Shown here: piece by piece, positions 45,586 to 56,067 of the stretch
Layout: the number at the start of each line of letters is the position of its first letter
Numbering within the stretch: position 1 is the stretch's first letter
Source of the DNA: Aeromicrobium sp. Root236
Lineage (GTDB): Bacteria > Actinomycetota > Actinomycetes > Propionibacteriales > Nocardioidaceae
DNA: 64,000 bases
NCBI RefSeq assembly: GCF_001428805.1
Contig: NZ_LMIS01000001.1
Span: 3,231,075 to 3,295,074, forward strand
Direction: 5' to 3'
Notes under the pieces: model-generated
The model's database searches: none
Seen by the model: only the letters and a program-made list of their open reading frames with translations
Told to the model about the DNA's origin: nothing
Translations under genes and position numbers: made by a program

Positions 45586-46548
45586 ATGATTCACACCCAG
45601 CAGCTGACCCGGACCTTCGAGTCCGGGAAGGAGACCGTCGAGGCGGTGCGCGGGATCGACCTGGACGTCGGCGAGGGCGAGCTCGTCGCGTTCCTCGGCC
45701 CCAACGGCGCCGGCAAGTCGACGACCTTGCGCATGCTCACCAGCCTGCTGCCGCCGACCTCGGGCACGGCGACGGTCGCCGGCATCGACGTCACCGCGGA
45801 CCCCGCGGGCGTGCGCAGCCGCATCGGCTACATCGGCCAGAAGGACGGAGCCGGCCACAACTACCGCGTGTGGGACGAGCTGCTCATGCAGGGCCGCTTC
45901 TACGGGCTCGACAAGCAGCGGGCCACCCAGCGGGCGGACGAGCTGCTCGGCACGCTGGACCTCGAGGGCATGAAGATGCGCAAGGTCAGCACGCTCTCGG
46001 GCGGCCAGAAGCGGCGCCTCGACATCGCACTCGGGCTGATCCACGAGCCGGCGCTGCTGTTCCTCGACGAGCCGTCGACCGGCATGGACCCGCAGAACCG
46101 GGCGAACCTCTGGGACCACATCCTGCGCCTGCGCGAGGAGTTCGGCACGACGATCGTGCTCACGACGCACTACCTCGAGGAGGCCGACACGATGGCCGAG
46201 CGCGTCGTCGTGATCGACCACGGCAGGATCATCGCCGACGACACGGCCGACGCCCTCAAGGCGGAGCAGGCCGGTGACCGCATCACGGTGACCGTCGGTG
46301 CCGACGACCTGCCCACGACCCGTGAGGTCGTCGCGCAGGCCGGCACGGAGGTCCAGGAGACGCCGGCCGACGGTGGCACGGCGGTCTCGTTCCGGGTCGA
46401 CGCCGGCCCGGCCGCACTGCCCGGCGTGCTCCACGCGCTGGGGGACAAGGGCGTGGCCGTCAAGGCGGCGACGCTCAAGCAACCCACCCTCGACGACGTC
46501 TTCCTCAACCTCACCGGACGCAGCCTGCGCGAAGGAGCAGAAGCATGA
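45586..46548 (+). CDS. ABC exporter ATP-binding protein (DrrA-like)
   Basis: 320-residue ATPase of the daunorubicin-resistance type. Walker A GPNGAGKST (38-46), signature LSGGQKRRLDIA, Walker B LLFLDEPSTGMDP and the switch His in TTHYLEEAD; the C-terminal 90 residues form the regulatory domain seen in DrrA. AAAGGGG before the ATG. Overlaps the permease start by 4 nt. Exports an unknown drug or lipid, induced through the TetR regulator. Confidence 0.92.
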   Translation: MIHTQQLTRTFESGKETVEAVRGIDLDVGEGELVAFLGPNGAGKSTTLRMLTSLLPPTSGTATVAGIDVTADPAGVRSRIGYIGQKDGAGHNYRVWDELLMQGRFYGLDKQRATQRADELLGTLDLEGMKMRKVSTLSGGQKRRLDIALGLIHEPALLFLDEPSTGMDPQNRANLWDHILRLREEFGTTIVLTTHYLEEADTMAERVVVIDHGRIIADDTADALKAEQAGDRITVTVGADDLPTTREVVAQAGTEVQETPADGGTAVSFRVDAGPAALPGVLHALGDKGVAVKAATLKQPTLDDVFLNLTGRSLREGAEA

Positions 46549-47354
46549 GCACCATCCTCGATTCCGCCGCCACGTCGGCACGCATCGCCCACCGATCGCT
46601 GCTGGGCGACATCACGTCCGTGTGGCTGCGTGAGACCCTCACGATCCTGCGCGACCCGTTCTCGTTGGTCTTCTCGCTGGTCCAGCCGCTCGTGTTCCTC
46701 GGGCTGTTCGCGCCCCTGCTGGCCGGCGTGGCCGATGACGGGCTGGGCTTCGGCTCGACCCTGCAGTTCTTCCTGCCCGGCGTGGTCGTGATGATCACGA
46801 TGTTCGGCACGTCCATGACGGGCGCCAACCTGCAATTCGAGATCATGACCGGTGCGTTCGAGCGGATCCTGGCGACGCCGCTCGCTCGCCCCGCACTCCT
46901 GATCGGGCGTGCGCTTAAGGAGCTGACGCCGCTGGTGATCCAGGCCGTGATCATCACGTTGGTCGCGGTGCCGTTCGGCTTCGACCTGTTCCCGGCGCAC
47001 ATCGTGGTGGGCCTGCTGATCCTGGGAGTCTTCGGTGTCGGTGTCGGTGCGCTGTCGTACTCCCTGGCGATCGCGACGCGCAAGAACGAGTGGGCGTTCT
47101 GGGCGGTGCAGCAGTCCTTGCTGTTCCCGCTGCTGATCCTGTCGGGCATGATGCTGCCGCTCGAGACCGGACCGGACTGGATGCAGGCCCTGTCGAAGGT
47201 CAACCCGCTGACGTACATCGTCGACGCCGAGCGCGTGCTGTTCTCCGGCACGTTCGACGACAGCGCGGTGGTCTACGGCATCATCGCCGCGATCGTGACC
47301 TCCGCCGTCGGCCTGTGGGTCGGCGTCCGCACCGTCACCAAGACCGTCCTGTAG
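46545..47354 (+). CDS. ABC-2 exporter permease (DrrB-like)
   Basis: 269 residues with six membrane segments. VWLRETLTILRDPFSLVFSLVQPLVFLGLF, FERILATPLARPALLIGRALKEL and LSGMMLPLETGPDWMQALSKVNPLTYIVDAER are standard ABC-2/DrrB blocks. Partner of the upstream ATPase (ATGA overlap). Confidence 0.92.
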   Translation: MSTILDSAATSARIAHRSLLGDITSVWLRETLTILRDPFSLVFSLVQPLVFLGLFAPLLAGVADDGLGFGSTLQFFLPGVVVMITMFGTSMTGANLQFEIMTGAFERILATPLARPALLIGRALKELTPLVIQAVIITLVAVPFGFDLFPAHIVVGLLILGVFGVGVGALSYSLAIATRKNEWAFWAVQQSLLFPLLILSGMMLPLETGPDWMQALSKVNPLTYIVDAERVLFSGTFDDSAVVYGIIAAIVTSAVGLWVGVRTVTKTVL

Positions 47355-47373
47355 TCAGAACGCCGCCAGCGGC

Positions 47374-47420
47374 GGTGCGTGAGTTGGCTTTCCCGAAGTC
47401 GGAGGGGCGACTCGCGCACC
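47374..47420 (+). terminator. Probable terminator after the drug exporter
   Basis: GGTGCGTGAGT (47374-47384) pairs with ACTCGCGCACC (47410-47420), 11 bp with one G-U. No T-run; lies between converging genes. Confidence 0.45.
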
Positions 47421-47478
47421 GCTCGCTGACGGGATGGGCTACCACGTCACCGCCCCGATCGCACCGTCCAGAGAGCTC

Positions 47479-48585
47479 CTACGCGTTCGCCCAAGCGTCA
47501 TCCCAGCCCTCGACCTCGTCGGCCTTGCGGCTGGCGGGGCCGGTGTAGATCGCGGAGGGACGGATCAGTCGACCCGTGCGCTTCTGCTCGAGAATGTGCG
47601 CGCTCCAGCCGGCCGTGCGGGCCGACGTGAACATCGCGGTGAACATGTGCGGCGGGACCTCGGCGTAGTCGAGGACGATCGCGGCCCAGAACTCGACGTT
47701 GGTCTCGAGCACTCGGTCGGGACGGCGTTCGCGGAGCTCCTTGAGGGCAGCCTCCTCGAGCGCGACGGCGACCTCGGCGCGGGGAGCGTTGAGCTCCTTG
47801 GCCGTACGACGCAGGGTGCGCGCGCGGGGGTCCTCGGCTCGGTAGACGCGGTGGCCGAAGCCCATCAGGCGCTCACCGCTGTCGAGCAGGCCCTTGACGT
47901 ACGCCGTGGCGTCGCCGGACTTCTCGACTTCCTCGATCATCGTGAGGACGCGCGCCGGGGCGCCACCGTGCAGCGGGCCGGACATCGCGCCGACGGCTCC
48001 GGACAGGGCAGCAGCGGCGTCGGCGCCCGTCGAGGCGATGACGCGGGCGGTGAAGGTGGAGGCGTTCATGCCGTGCTCGGCGGCCGACACCCAGTAGGCG
48101 TCGATGGCCTTGGCGTGGTTGGGGTTGACCTCGCCGCGCCAGCGGGTCAGGAAGCGCTCGGTTATCGTCGAGCACTTGTCGATCTCGGACTGCGACACCA
48201 TCGGCTGGCCGACACCACGCGCGGCCTGTGCGACATACGAAAGGACCATGACCGCGGCGCGGGCAAGGTCCTCACGGGCTTGGACATCGTCGATGTCGTA
48301 GAGCTGCTTCATGCCCCAGGCGGGGGCGGTCAGCGCGATCGCGCTCTGTACGTCGGCGCGGATGTCGCCGGAATGGACCGGGATCGGGAACGGCTCGGCG
48401 GGCGGCAGGCCCGGCTCGTACGCTCCGTCGACCAGCAGGCCCCAGATCTTCTCGAACGGCACGCGGCCGACGAGGTCGTCGATGTCGACACCGCGATAGC
48501 GCAGTGCGGACCCTTCCTTGTCGGGTTCGGCGATCTCGCTCTCGAACGCTACGACGCCTTCAAGTCCGTGGTGCACTTCAGTCAT
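47479..48585 (-). CDS. Citrate synthase family enzyme (CitA/methylcitrate type)
   Basis: 368 residues, the short type II form. Catalytic and oxaloacetate-binding histidines H171 (AEHGMN), H206 (GPLHGGAP) and H245 (MGFGHRVYR) are in place. It condenses acetyl-CoA, or possibly propionyl-CoA, with oxaloacetate; actinobacteria carry several paralogs and the sequence alone does not decide. Propionyl-CoA genes lie 9 kb away. CAGAAT ends 7 nt before the ATG. Divergent from pdxH with only 36 bp between start codons. Confidence 0.92.
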   Translation of the reverse strand: MTEVHHGLEGVVAFESEIAEPDKEGSALRYRGVDIDDLVGRVPFEKIWGLLVDGAYEPGLPPAEPFPIPVHSGDIRADVQSAIALTAPAWGMKQLYDIDDVQAREDLARAAVMVLSYVAQAARGVGQPMVSQSEIDKCSTITERFLTRWRGEVNPNHAKAIDAYWVSAAEHGMNASTFTARVIASTGADAAAALSGAVGAMSGPLHGGAPARVLTMIEEVEKSGDATAYVKGLLDSGERLMGFGHRVYRAEDPRARTLRRTAKELNAPRAEVAVALEEAALKELRERRPDRVLETNVEFWAAIVLDYAEVPPHMFTAMFTSARTAGWSAHILEQKRTGRLIRPSAIYTGPASRKADEVEGWDDAWANA

Positions 48586-48592
48586 ACCTTGC

Positions 48593-48615
48593 ATTCTGCC
48601 TTGCGTGGTTACCGT
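48593..48615. promoter_or_regulatory. Back-to-back leaderless -10 boxes of citrate synthase and pdxH
   Basis: CAGAAT (minus, 48598-48593) and TACCGT (plus, 48610-48615) lie 11 bp apart, each 6-7 nt from its start codon. Their -35 regions fall inside each other's coding sequence, so the two genes may compete for polymerase. Confidence 0.6.
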
Positions 48616-48621
48616 TGAGTC

Positions 48622-49266
48622 ATGGAGACCCCTGATTTGGCGCGGATGCGCGAGGAGTACGCCCGGGAAGGCCTCGACGAGGCGGCCGCCGGCGACGATC
48701 CTCTGGCGCTGCTGGGTCGTTGGCTCAACGAGGCGATCGACGCCGGCCTGCACGAGCCCAACGCCATGGCGCTCGCGACGGCGACCTCCGATGGCCGGCC
48801 ATCGGTGCGCATCGTGCTGCTCAAGGGGTTGGACGATCGCGGGCTGACGTTCTTCACGGGCTACGAGTCGCGCAAGGGCGCGGAGCTCGAGGCCAACCCG
48901 CGGGCCGCGGCGGTGATGCTGTGGCATCCGCTGCAGCGTCAGGTGCGCGTCGAGGGCGGGGTGACCCGGATCGACGAGGCGGAGTCCGACGCCTACTTCG
49001 GCTCGCGACCCCGTGGTTCACAGGTGGGCGCTGTCGCATCGCCGCAGTCGCGCCCCGTAGCGAGCCGCGAGGTGCTGGAGCGGCGTGTGGCCGAGGTCGA
49101 GCGGGTCTTCGACGGGCAGGACGTCGTGCGCCCGCCCGTCTGGGGCGGCTACCGAATCGCACTGGAGTCGATCGAGTTCTGGCAGGGCCGGCAGAACCGC
49201 CTGCACGACCGGCTCCGCTACCTCCGCCAGGGCGACGGCTGGCGCCGCGACCGGCTCGCGCCCTAG
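48622..49266 (+). CDS. pdxH: Pyridoxamine 5'-phosphate oxidase
   Basis: 214-residue FMN enzyme making pyridoxal phosphate. MREEYAREGLDE..DPLALLGRWLNEA, ATSDGRPSVRIVLLKGLDDRGLTFFTGYESRKGAEL and the FMN/substrate end FWQGRQNRLHDRLRY..WRRDRLAP are diagnostic. Leaderless start with TACCGT 6 nt upstream. Relevant to the many PLP enzymes encoded in the window. Confidence 0.95.
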   Translation: METPDLARMREEYAREGLDEAAAGDDPLALLGRWLNEAIDAGLHEPNAMALATATSDGRPSVRIVLLKGLDDRGLTFFTGYESRKGAELEANPRAAAVMLWHPLQRQVRVEGGVTRIDEAESDAYFGSRPRGSQVGAVASPQSRPVASREVLERRVAEVERVFDGQDVVRPPVWGGYRIALESIEFWQGRQNRLHDRLRYLRQGDGWRRDRLAP

Positions 49267-50567
49267 GGCGTACGCGGTGCCAGGGTGCTGTGCCTCGGGC
49301 GCGGCGCGAGCTGCTTGTCGGCGCCGTAGGACTCGGTCGACACCCCGATGACGTCGTCGGCGCTACGGCCCTCGGCGACGAACACCTCGCGGGCGATGTC
49401 GGCCCAGGACCGAGGCTCGCCCCCACCGGTGATGTGGTGGATGCCGTACGGGGCACGGGACGTCAGCAGCTCGACGATCCCGGCCGCGAGCTCCGCGGCC
49501 GTGGTGAGCCGGCCGAGCTGGTCGTCGACGACCTGCGGGCGTACGCCGTCGCGGGCGAGCCGCTGCATCGTGGCGACGAAGTTGGCGCCGTCGCCGACGA
49601 CCCAGCTGGTCCGTACGACGTAGTGCTGGGGGACCGTCGAGGTCACCGCCTCACCGGCGGCCTTGGTCTGTCCGTAGACACCCAAAGGCGACACCGGCTC
49701 GTCGACGGTGTGCTCGGGCTCGCTGCCGTCGAAGACGTAGTCCGACGAGATCGTCACGAGCGTGAGCCGGTGCTGGATCGCGATCCGGGCGAGCGCGGCG
49801 ACCGCTGTGACGTTGACCGCCCAGGCCTCGCGCCTGCCCTCCGGGGTCTCGGCGGCATCGACCGCGGTGTAGGCGGCGGCGTTGATGATCGTGTCGACGT
49901 CGTCCCAGCGCACCCGGTCGTACGTCGACGGGTCCGCGAGGTCGAGGTCGGCCCGGGTCAGTGCGAGGGCATCGGGCAGGACGTCACGGAGCGCGCGACC
50001 CAGCTGGCCGTCGGCGCCGAGGATCACGGTGCGTCGCGGCGGCACCGGGACGACATCGGCGAGGCGTGGGTGGTCGCGATCCTTGTCCGAGATCTCGACG
50101 AGGGGCAGGGGCCAGGCGATGTTGACGGTCTCGTCGGCGAGGTTGAGGTTGGCGTACTCGGCGTCGGGGCTCCAGTGCGCGTTGACGAGATAGGAGTACG
50201 CCGTGGCGTCCTCGAGCGTCTGGTAGCTGTTGGCGACGCCACGGGGGACGAACACCGCCGTCGCCGGGTCGAGCTCCGCCGTGTGGGTGGCGCCGAACGT
50301 GTCGCCGGCCCGCAGGTCGACCCAGGCGGCGAACACGCGACCGGTGGCGACCGACACGAGCTTGTCCCACGGCTCGGCGTGGATGCCGCGCGTCGTGCCG
50401 GCCGAGGTGTTGAACGCAACGTTGTGCTGCACCGGGCCGAAGTCGGGCAGTCCTGCCTCGAGCATCTTGGCGCGCTGCCAGTTCTCCTTGAACCAGCCGC
50501 GGCCGTCGGCGTGCACCGCCAGGCGTACGACCAGCAGCCCGGGGATCGGCGTGTGCTCGACGCTCAC
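49263..50567 (-). CDS. Fused dTDP-4-dehydrorhamnose 3,5-epimerase / reductase (RmlC-RmlD)
   Basis: 434 residues in two domains. 1-185: RmlC cupin epimerase (DGRGWFKENWQRAKM, TSAGTTRGIHAEPWDK with the catalytic His, VFVPRGVANSYQTLED). About 190-434: RmlD reductase (ILGADGQLGRAL, VDTIINAAAYTAVDAAE, YGQTKAAGE with the Y-x3-K pair). The fusion performs the last two steps of dTDP-L-rhamnose synthesis. GTG start overlaps the stop of the nucleotidyltransferase gene (GTGA); the 3' end overlaps the convergent pdxH by 4 nt. Confidence 0.93.
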   Translation of the reverse strand: MSVEHTPIPGLLVVRLAVHADGRGWFKENWQRAKMLEAGLPDFGPVQHNVAFNTSAGTTRGIHAEPWDKLVSVATGRVFAAWVDLRAGDTFGATHTAELDPATAVFVPRGVANSYQTLEDATAYSYLVNAHWSPDAEYANLNLADETVNIAWPLPLVEISDKDRDHPRLADVVPVPPRRTVILGADGQLGRALRDVLPDALALTRADLDLADPSTYDRVRWDDVDTIINAAAYTAVDAAETPEGRREAWAVNVTAVAALARIAIQHRLTLVTISSDYVFDGSEPEHTVDEPVSPLGVYGQTKAAGEAVTSTVPQHYVVRTSWVVGDGANFVATMQRLARDGVRPQVVDDQLGRLTTAAELAAGIVELLTSRAPYGIHHITGGGEPRSWADIAREVFVAEGRSADDVIGVSTESYGADKQLAPRPRHSTLAPRTP

Positions 50568-51031
50568 GTCAGGTCGCGGTAGTGCTCGAGCAGGCGGCTC
50601 ATCACTGCGAGGGCGTCCTGCATCTCGGTGATGTGCTTGGGGTCGAGGACGCGGAGCATCTGCTTGATCTCGGTGCTGGAGATGCCGTCCGTGCGGGGCA
50701 GGTAGACGACCTCGCACAGCTCCTTGAGCTCGTCGAACTTGCCGGTCCAGTCCTCGCCGATGGCGAAGATGTCGACGTCGTGCTCCTTGATGTCGCGGGC
50801 CTTCTGCTCCCACGAGGTCTCGGGGATCACGAGGTCGACGCCCTTGATGCTGCTGATGATGCTGGCCCGGTCCTCGTAGGAGACGACCGACGTCTTGCCC
50901 TTGCCGGCGTTGAACTCGTCGGTCGACACCGCGATGATCAGGCGGTCACCCATCTCCGCCAGGCGGTTGATGAGGTTGAGGTGGCCGATGTGGAACAGGT
51001 CGAACGTGCCGTAGGTCAGCACCGTGGTCAT
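50564..51031 (-). CDS. Glycerol-3-phosphate cytidylyltransferase-like nucleotidyltransferase
   Basis: 155 residues. GTFDLFHIGHLNLI has the HxGH nucleotidyltransferase motif and ISSTEIKQ the ISSTxx motif of TagD-type cytidylyltransferases, which make CDP-glycerol for teichoic acids. Sitting within the rhamnose genes it may activate a glycan building block. Two ATG starts two codons apart: the inner one has AGGGG at better spacing; the outer overlaps the rmlB stop (ATGA). Confidence 0.85.
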   Translation of the reverse strand: MTTVLTYGTFDLFHIGHLNLINRLAEMGDRLIIAVSTDEFNAGKGKTSVVSYEDRASIISSIKGVDLVIPETSWEQKARDIKEHDVDIFAIGEDWTGKFDELKELCEVVYLPRTDGISSTEIKQMLRVLDPKHITEMQDALAVMSRLLEHYRDLT

Positions 51032-51033
51032 GG

Positions 51034-52948
<1,915 letters not shown>

Positions 52949-53019
52949 ACGCGCACTGTTCACCCTGCGGCCACCTCGTTGCCGGAGTGGCGTCACGCGC
53001 GTTGGTCACGCTTGGGGGC

Positions 53020-53685
53020 ATGACAGCAGTTGCGCTGACACTCGCGCTGGGCTTCGGCCTGGCGTTCGCCGAGTCCGGTCTCGGCCTCGGCATCGTGCTG
53101 CCCGGCGAGACCGCGATCGTCGTCCTGGCCGCGACGATGGGCTCGCCCGCCGAGATGGTCGCGCTCGGCATCGTCGTGATGATCGGTGCCACCAGCGGTG
53201 ACCACGTCGGCTACCTGCTGGGCCGGCGCTACGGTGACGCGTTGCGCGAGACCAGGGCCGTGAAGCGTCTCGGCGTCCGCCACTACGACCGGGCGACCGA
53301 CCTGCTGAGGCGCCGCGGCGGGGTCGCGGTGTTCGCGACCCGGCTCGTGCCGATCGTGCGGACCCTCACCCCTGCGGCCGCCGGTGCGTCGGGACTGGAG
53401 TACCGCCGGTTCGCTCCGGCGTCGCTCGCCGGATCGGCGACCTGGTCCGCGGCGTACGTCGGTGGTGGCTCGACCGTCGCTGCCGTCACCGCGATGGCGA
53501 ACGACGCCTTCGGCCGGGCCACGTGGTTGCTGCTGGTGCTGCTCGCACTCGCCCTGATCCCGGTGCTGGTCATTCGCACCGTCGTGGGCGTACGCCCGGT
53601 GTCTGCCGCACCGGACGTCGCGTCTCTCGAGCTCGCTGCCCGGCGGTCGAGGTTCTCGCCGCTGGTCAGCGACCTCCAGCCCTAG
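53020..53685 (+). CDS. DedA family membrane protein
   Basis: 221 residues, five hydrophobic segments. LPGETAIVVLAATMGSP, GATSGDHVGYLLGRRYGD (the G-x-x-x-G-Y-x-x-G-R block) and FATRLVPIVRTLTPAAAGASGLEYRRF are DedA/SNARE-associated (VTT) features; recent work ties the family to undecaprenyl-phosphate or phospholipid translocation. Start taken at ATG (CACGCT 7 nt upstream); a GTG eleven codons earlier is possible. Stop TAG shares CTAG with the convergent gene's stop. Confidence 0.88.
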   Translation: MTAVALTLALGFGLAFAESGLGLGIVLPGETAIVVLAATMGSPAEMVALGIVVMIGATSGDHVGYLLGRRYGDALRETRAVKRLGVRHYDRATDLLRRRGGVAVFATRLVPIVRTLTPAAAGASGLEYRRFAPASLAGSATWSAAYVGGGSTVAAVTAMANDAFGRATWLLLVLLALALIPVLVIRTVVGVRPVSAAPDVASLELAARRSRFSPLVSDLQP

Positions 53686-53975
53686 AGGATCAGCACTCCG
53701 GCGATGACGGCCGGGACGGCGCCGAGCAGGATCCACGGCGCGAACGCGGGCCTGCGGTGCACCAGCCGGATCGCGCCGAGTGCCACGATCCCGATGACCG
53801 CCATGACGACCAGCAGGATCGCGCCGTCACTGCGGCGGCCGTCGTCCACGATGCTGCGGATCACCGCGACCAACGCGCCGATGGGGAACGACGACACGGC
53901 GAGGATCAGGAACGACACGACCCACCGCTGCACCTGCTCGGTGGTGAGCTCGCGGCGTACGCGCTTCGTGGCCAT
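53682..53975 (-). CDS. Small membrane protein
   Basis: 97 residues: basic N-terminus (ATKRVRRELTTEQVQRW) and three hydrophobic helices (about 18-40, 51-68, 77-96). Actinobacterial, unknown function. Overlaps the DedA 3' end by 4 bp, both stops reading from the palindrome CTAG. Confidence 0.65.
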   Translation of the reverse strand: MATKRVRRELTTEQVQRWVVSFLILAVSSFPIGALVAVIRSIVDDGRRSDGAILLVVMAVIGIVALGAIRLVHRRPAFAPWILLGAVPAVIAGVLIL

Positions 53976-54018
53976 CGGCCCAGTATGTTCCCGGCAGTCC
54001 CCGGCGGGCCCGGCGCGG

Positions 54019-55305
54019 TCAGTCCCGCACGGGGCGGGCGATCCGGTAGCGGACGAACGAGGGAACCGCGAGCGACGCGATCACGACGCCGACCACCACC
54101 AGGACACCGCCGCCGGCTGCCGTCGCCGCCGTGCCCAGGGCCGCGGCCGTGGCGCCGTGCAGGGTGTCGGCGATGCGGGGGCCGCCGGCCACGACCACGA
54201 TGAAGACGCCCTGCAGGCGTCCGCGCATCGCGTCGTCTGCGGCCGACTGCAACATGCTCGAGCGGAACGCCGCCGAGGCGGTGTCGGCCGCGCCGCCGAT
54301 CACGAGCATCACCAAGGCCAGCACCAACATCGGCGTGCGCCAGTGGTCGGCGAGGCCGACGCCGGTCCCGAAGCCGGCCATCGCCAGGCCCCAGATCACG
54401 ATGCAGACGATGACCGCCCGGCCTTGACGCTCCACGCGCGACACCCAGCCGCTGAAGATGCCGCCGATGACCGCTCCCGCTGGGATCGCCGCGAACAGGA
54501 GCGCGAACACCAGGCCGCCGTTGTCAGGGCCGTTGAAGTCGAGGTGGGCGATCTCGGGGAACAGGGCACGGGGCATGCCGAAGACCATCGCGATCAGGTC
54601 GACGACGAACGACATCAGCAGCACGGGCTGCGTACGCAGATAGGTGAAGCCCTCGATGACCGCCTTGATGCCGGGTGCCCCCGCGACGGCGTCGAGCACC
54701 GGGAGGCGCGGCAGTCGGACGACAGCGCTGAGCGTCGCGAACAGCGTGAACGTGTCGATCAGGTACATCCACTCGAACCCGATGACGGGGATGAGGACGC
54801 CGGCCACCAGGGGGCCCGCGATGGCGCCGGCCATCATGACCGTCGTGTTGAGCGAGTTGGCGGCCGGCAGCAGCGTCAGGTCGAGCAGCTTGGGCAGGAC
54901 CGCGCTGCGGGTGGGCTGGTTGACCGCGAAGAACGCCTGCTGGACCGAGAACAGCGAGAGCAGCAGCCAGACGTTGGAGTTGCCGGCGAACGCCTGCAGC
55001 CAGAACAACGCACTCGTGACGATCAGTCCGACGGTCGTGAAGATGAGGATCGTGCGGCGGTCGAACACGTCCGCGAGCGCCCCGCCGTACAGACCGAACA
55101 CGATCAGCGGCACGAGCCCGAAGACGCCCGCGAGCCCGACGTAGGCCGAGGAGCCGGTGTCGGCGTAGATCTGGGCGGGCACCGCGACGACCGTCAGCTG
55201 GGCGCCGATGACCGTGATGATGTTGGCGAGCCAGAGCCTGCGGAAGTGCTGGTTGCGCAGCGGCCTCGTGTCGGCGAAAAAGTGAGAGAAGGATCGCCGC
55301 GCCAC
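54019..55305 (-). CDS. MFS exporter (EntS-like)
   Basis: 428 residues with 12-helix MFS topology. RPLRNQHFRRLWLANIITVIGAQLTVVAVPAQIY at the start and GGALADVFDRRTIL (motif A) match the enterobactin-exporter-like DHA3 group. ADDAMRGRLQGVF lies in the central loop. Substrate unknown; could export a siderophore or drug. GTG start with TAGATT 8 nt upstream. Confidence 0.87.
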   Translation of the reverse strand: MARRSFSHFFADTRPLRNQHFRRLWLANIITVIGAQLTVVAVPAQIYADTGSSAYVGLAGVFGLVPLIVFGLYGGALADVFDRRTILIFTTVGLIVTSALFWLQAFAGNSNVWLLLSLFSVQQAFFAVNQPTRSAVLPKLLDLTLLPAANSLNTTVMMAGAIAGPLVAGVLIPVIGFEWMYLIDTFTLFATLSAVVRLPRLPVLDAVAGAPGIKAVIEGFTYLRTQPVLLMSFVVDLIAMVFGMPRALFPEIAHLDFNGPDNGGLVFALLFAAIPAGAVIGGIFSGWVSRVERQGRAVIVCIVIWGLAMAGFGTGVGLADHWRTPMLVLALVMLVIGGAADTASAAFRSSMLQSAADDAMRGRLQGVFIVVVAGGPRIADTLHGATAAALGTAATAAGGGVLVVVGVVIASLAVPSFVRYRIARPVRD

Positions 55306-55344
55306 GTCGTGACAATCTACGGCACGGACCCAACGGGGCTCAGG

Positions 55345-56058
55345 TCAGGAGAACGCCGCGATGTCGATCAGGATCCAGGTCTGCTCCGCACGACCGAGCA
55401 GCTCCCCGTCCTCGGTGTAGAGCGCGGTGTCGGCCAGGAACTTGCGCCCCTCCTGCGCCTCCAGGTGGCCCACCGCGAGGCAGCGCTCGCCCGCGTGGGG
55501 GCGGCGGTCGACCTGTGCGGTCATCCGGCCGAGCACCATCGTGTTGCGGCTGAAGTCGGCCGCCCAGCCACCGGGGCAGTCCAGCGCCGCCCAGGCGACC
55601 GGGAGGTCGATGCCGTCGTCGCCGTCGAACGCCTCGTGCGGCGTCCACGGAGCAGCGGTCAGGCCGGGCTGCGCGGGGTCGATCGGCCCGGCGAACAGGC
55701 GCAGCCCGTCGCCCTCGTCGCGGGCCGTGCCGCACGTGAAGCAGTGGTCGAAGGGGTGGTGCGCGAAGCCCGGGTAGTGCGCGAGCCCTGCAGCGGCTTC
55801 CTCCGGCGACGGGCACGGCGCCACGTCACGCGAGAACGCCCCTGGGGCGGCGTCACCGATCACGGCGCCGCCGGCCGTCAGCAGCCGGACCTGGTCGCCG
55901 TCGCGCTCCCAGCTGAGAGGTACGTCCAACGGCGGCGGGATCCGCAGGGTCGAGGTGGCCGGCCCGTCGGTGTCGACCTCCTGGCCCAGCAGGCCGGCGA
56001 CGTAGCCGCCGTTGCCGGAGTGGAGGGGACCGTTGAACTGACCGGGAATCGTGACCAC
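55345..56058 (-). CDS. Thioesterase-like (hotdog-fold) protein
   Basis: 237 residues. FNGPLHSGNGGYVAGLL resembles the active-site turn of acyl-CoA thioesterases, and DHCFTCGTARDEGDGLRLFAG a motif common in hotdog-fold proteins; two hotdog modules are likely (about 1-95 and 110-237). No close relative recognised. TAGGCT ends 6 nt before the GTG start and overlaps the phrB stop on the same strand, so it has its own promoter. Confidence 0.6.
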   Translation of the reverse strand: MVTIPGQFNGPLHSGNGGYVAGLLGQEVDTDGPATSTLRIPPPLDVPLSWERDGDQVRLLTAGGAVIGDAAPGAFSRDVAPCPSPEEAAAGLAHYPGFAHHPFDHCFTCGTARDEGDGLRLFAGPIDPAQPGLTAAPWTPHEAFDGDDGIDLPVAWAALDCPGGWAADFSRNTMVLGRMTAQVDRRPHAGERCLAVGHLEAQEGRKFLADTALYTEDGELLGRAEQTWILIDIAAFS

Positions 56059-56067
56059 CCGACCAGC

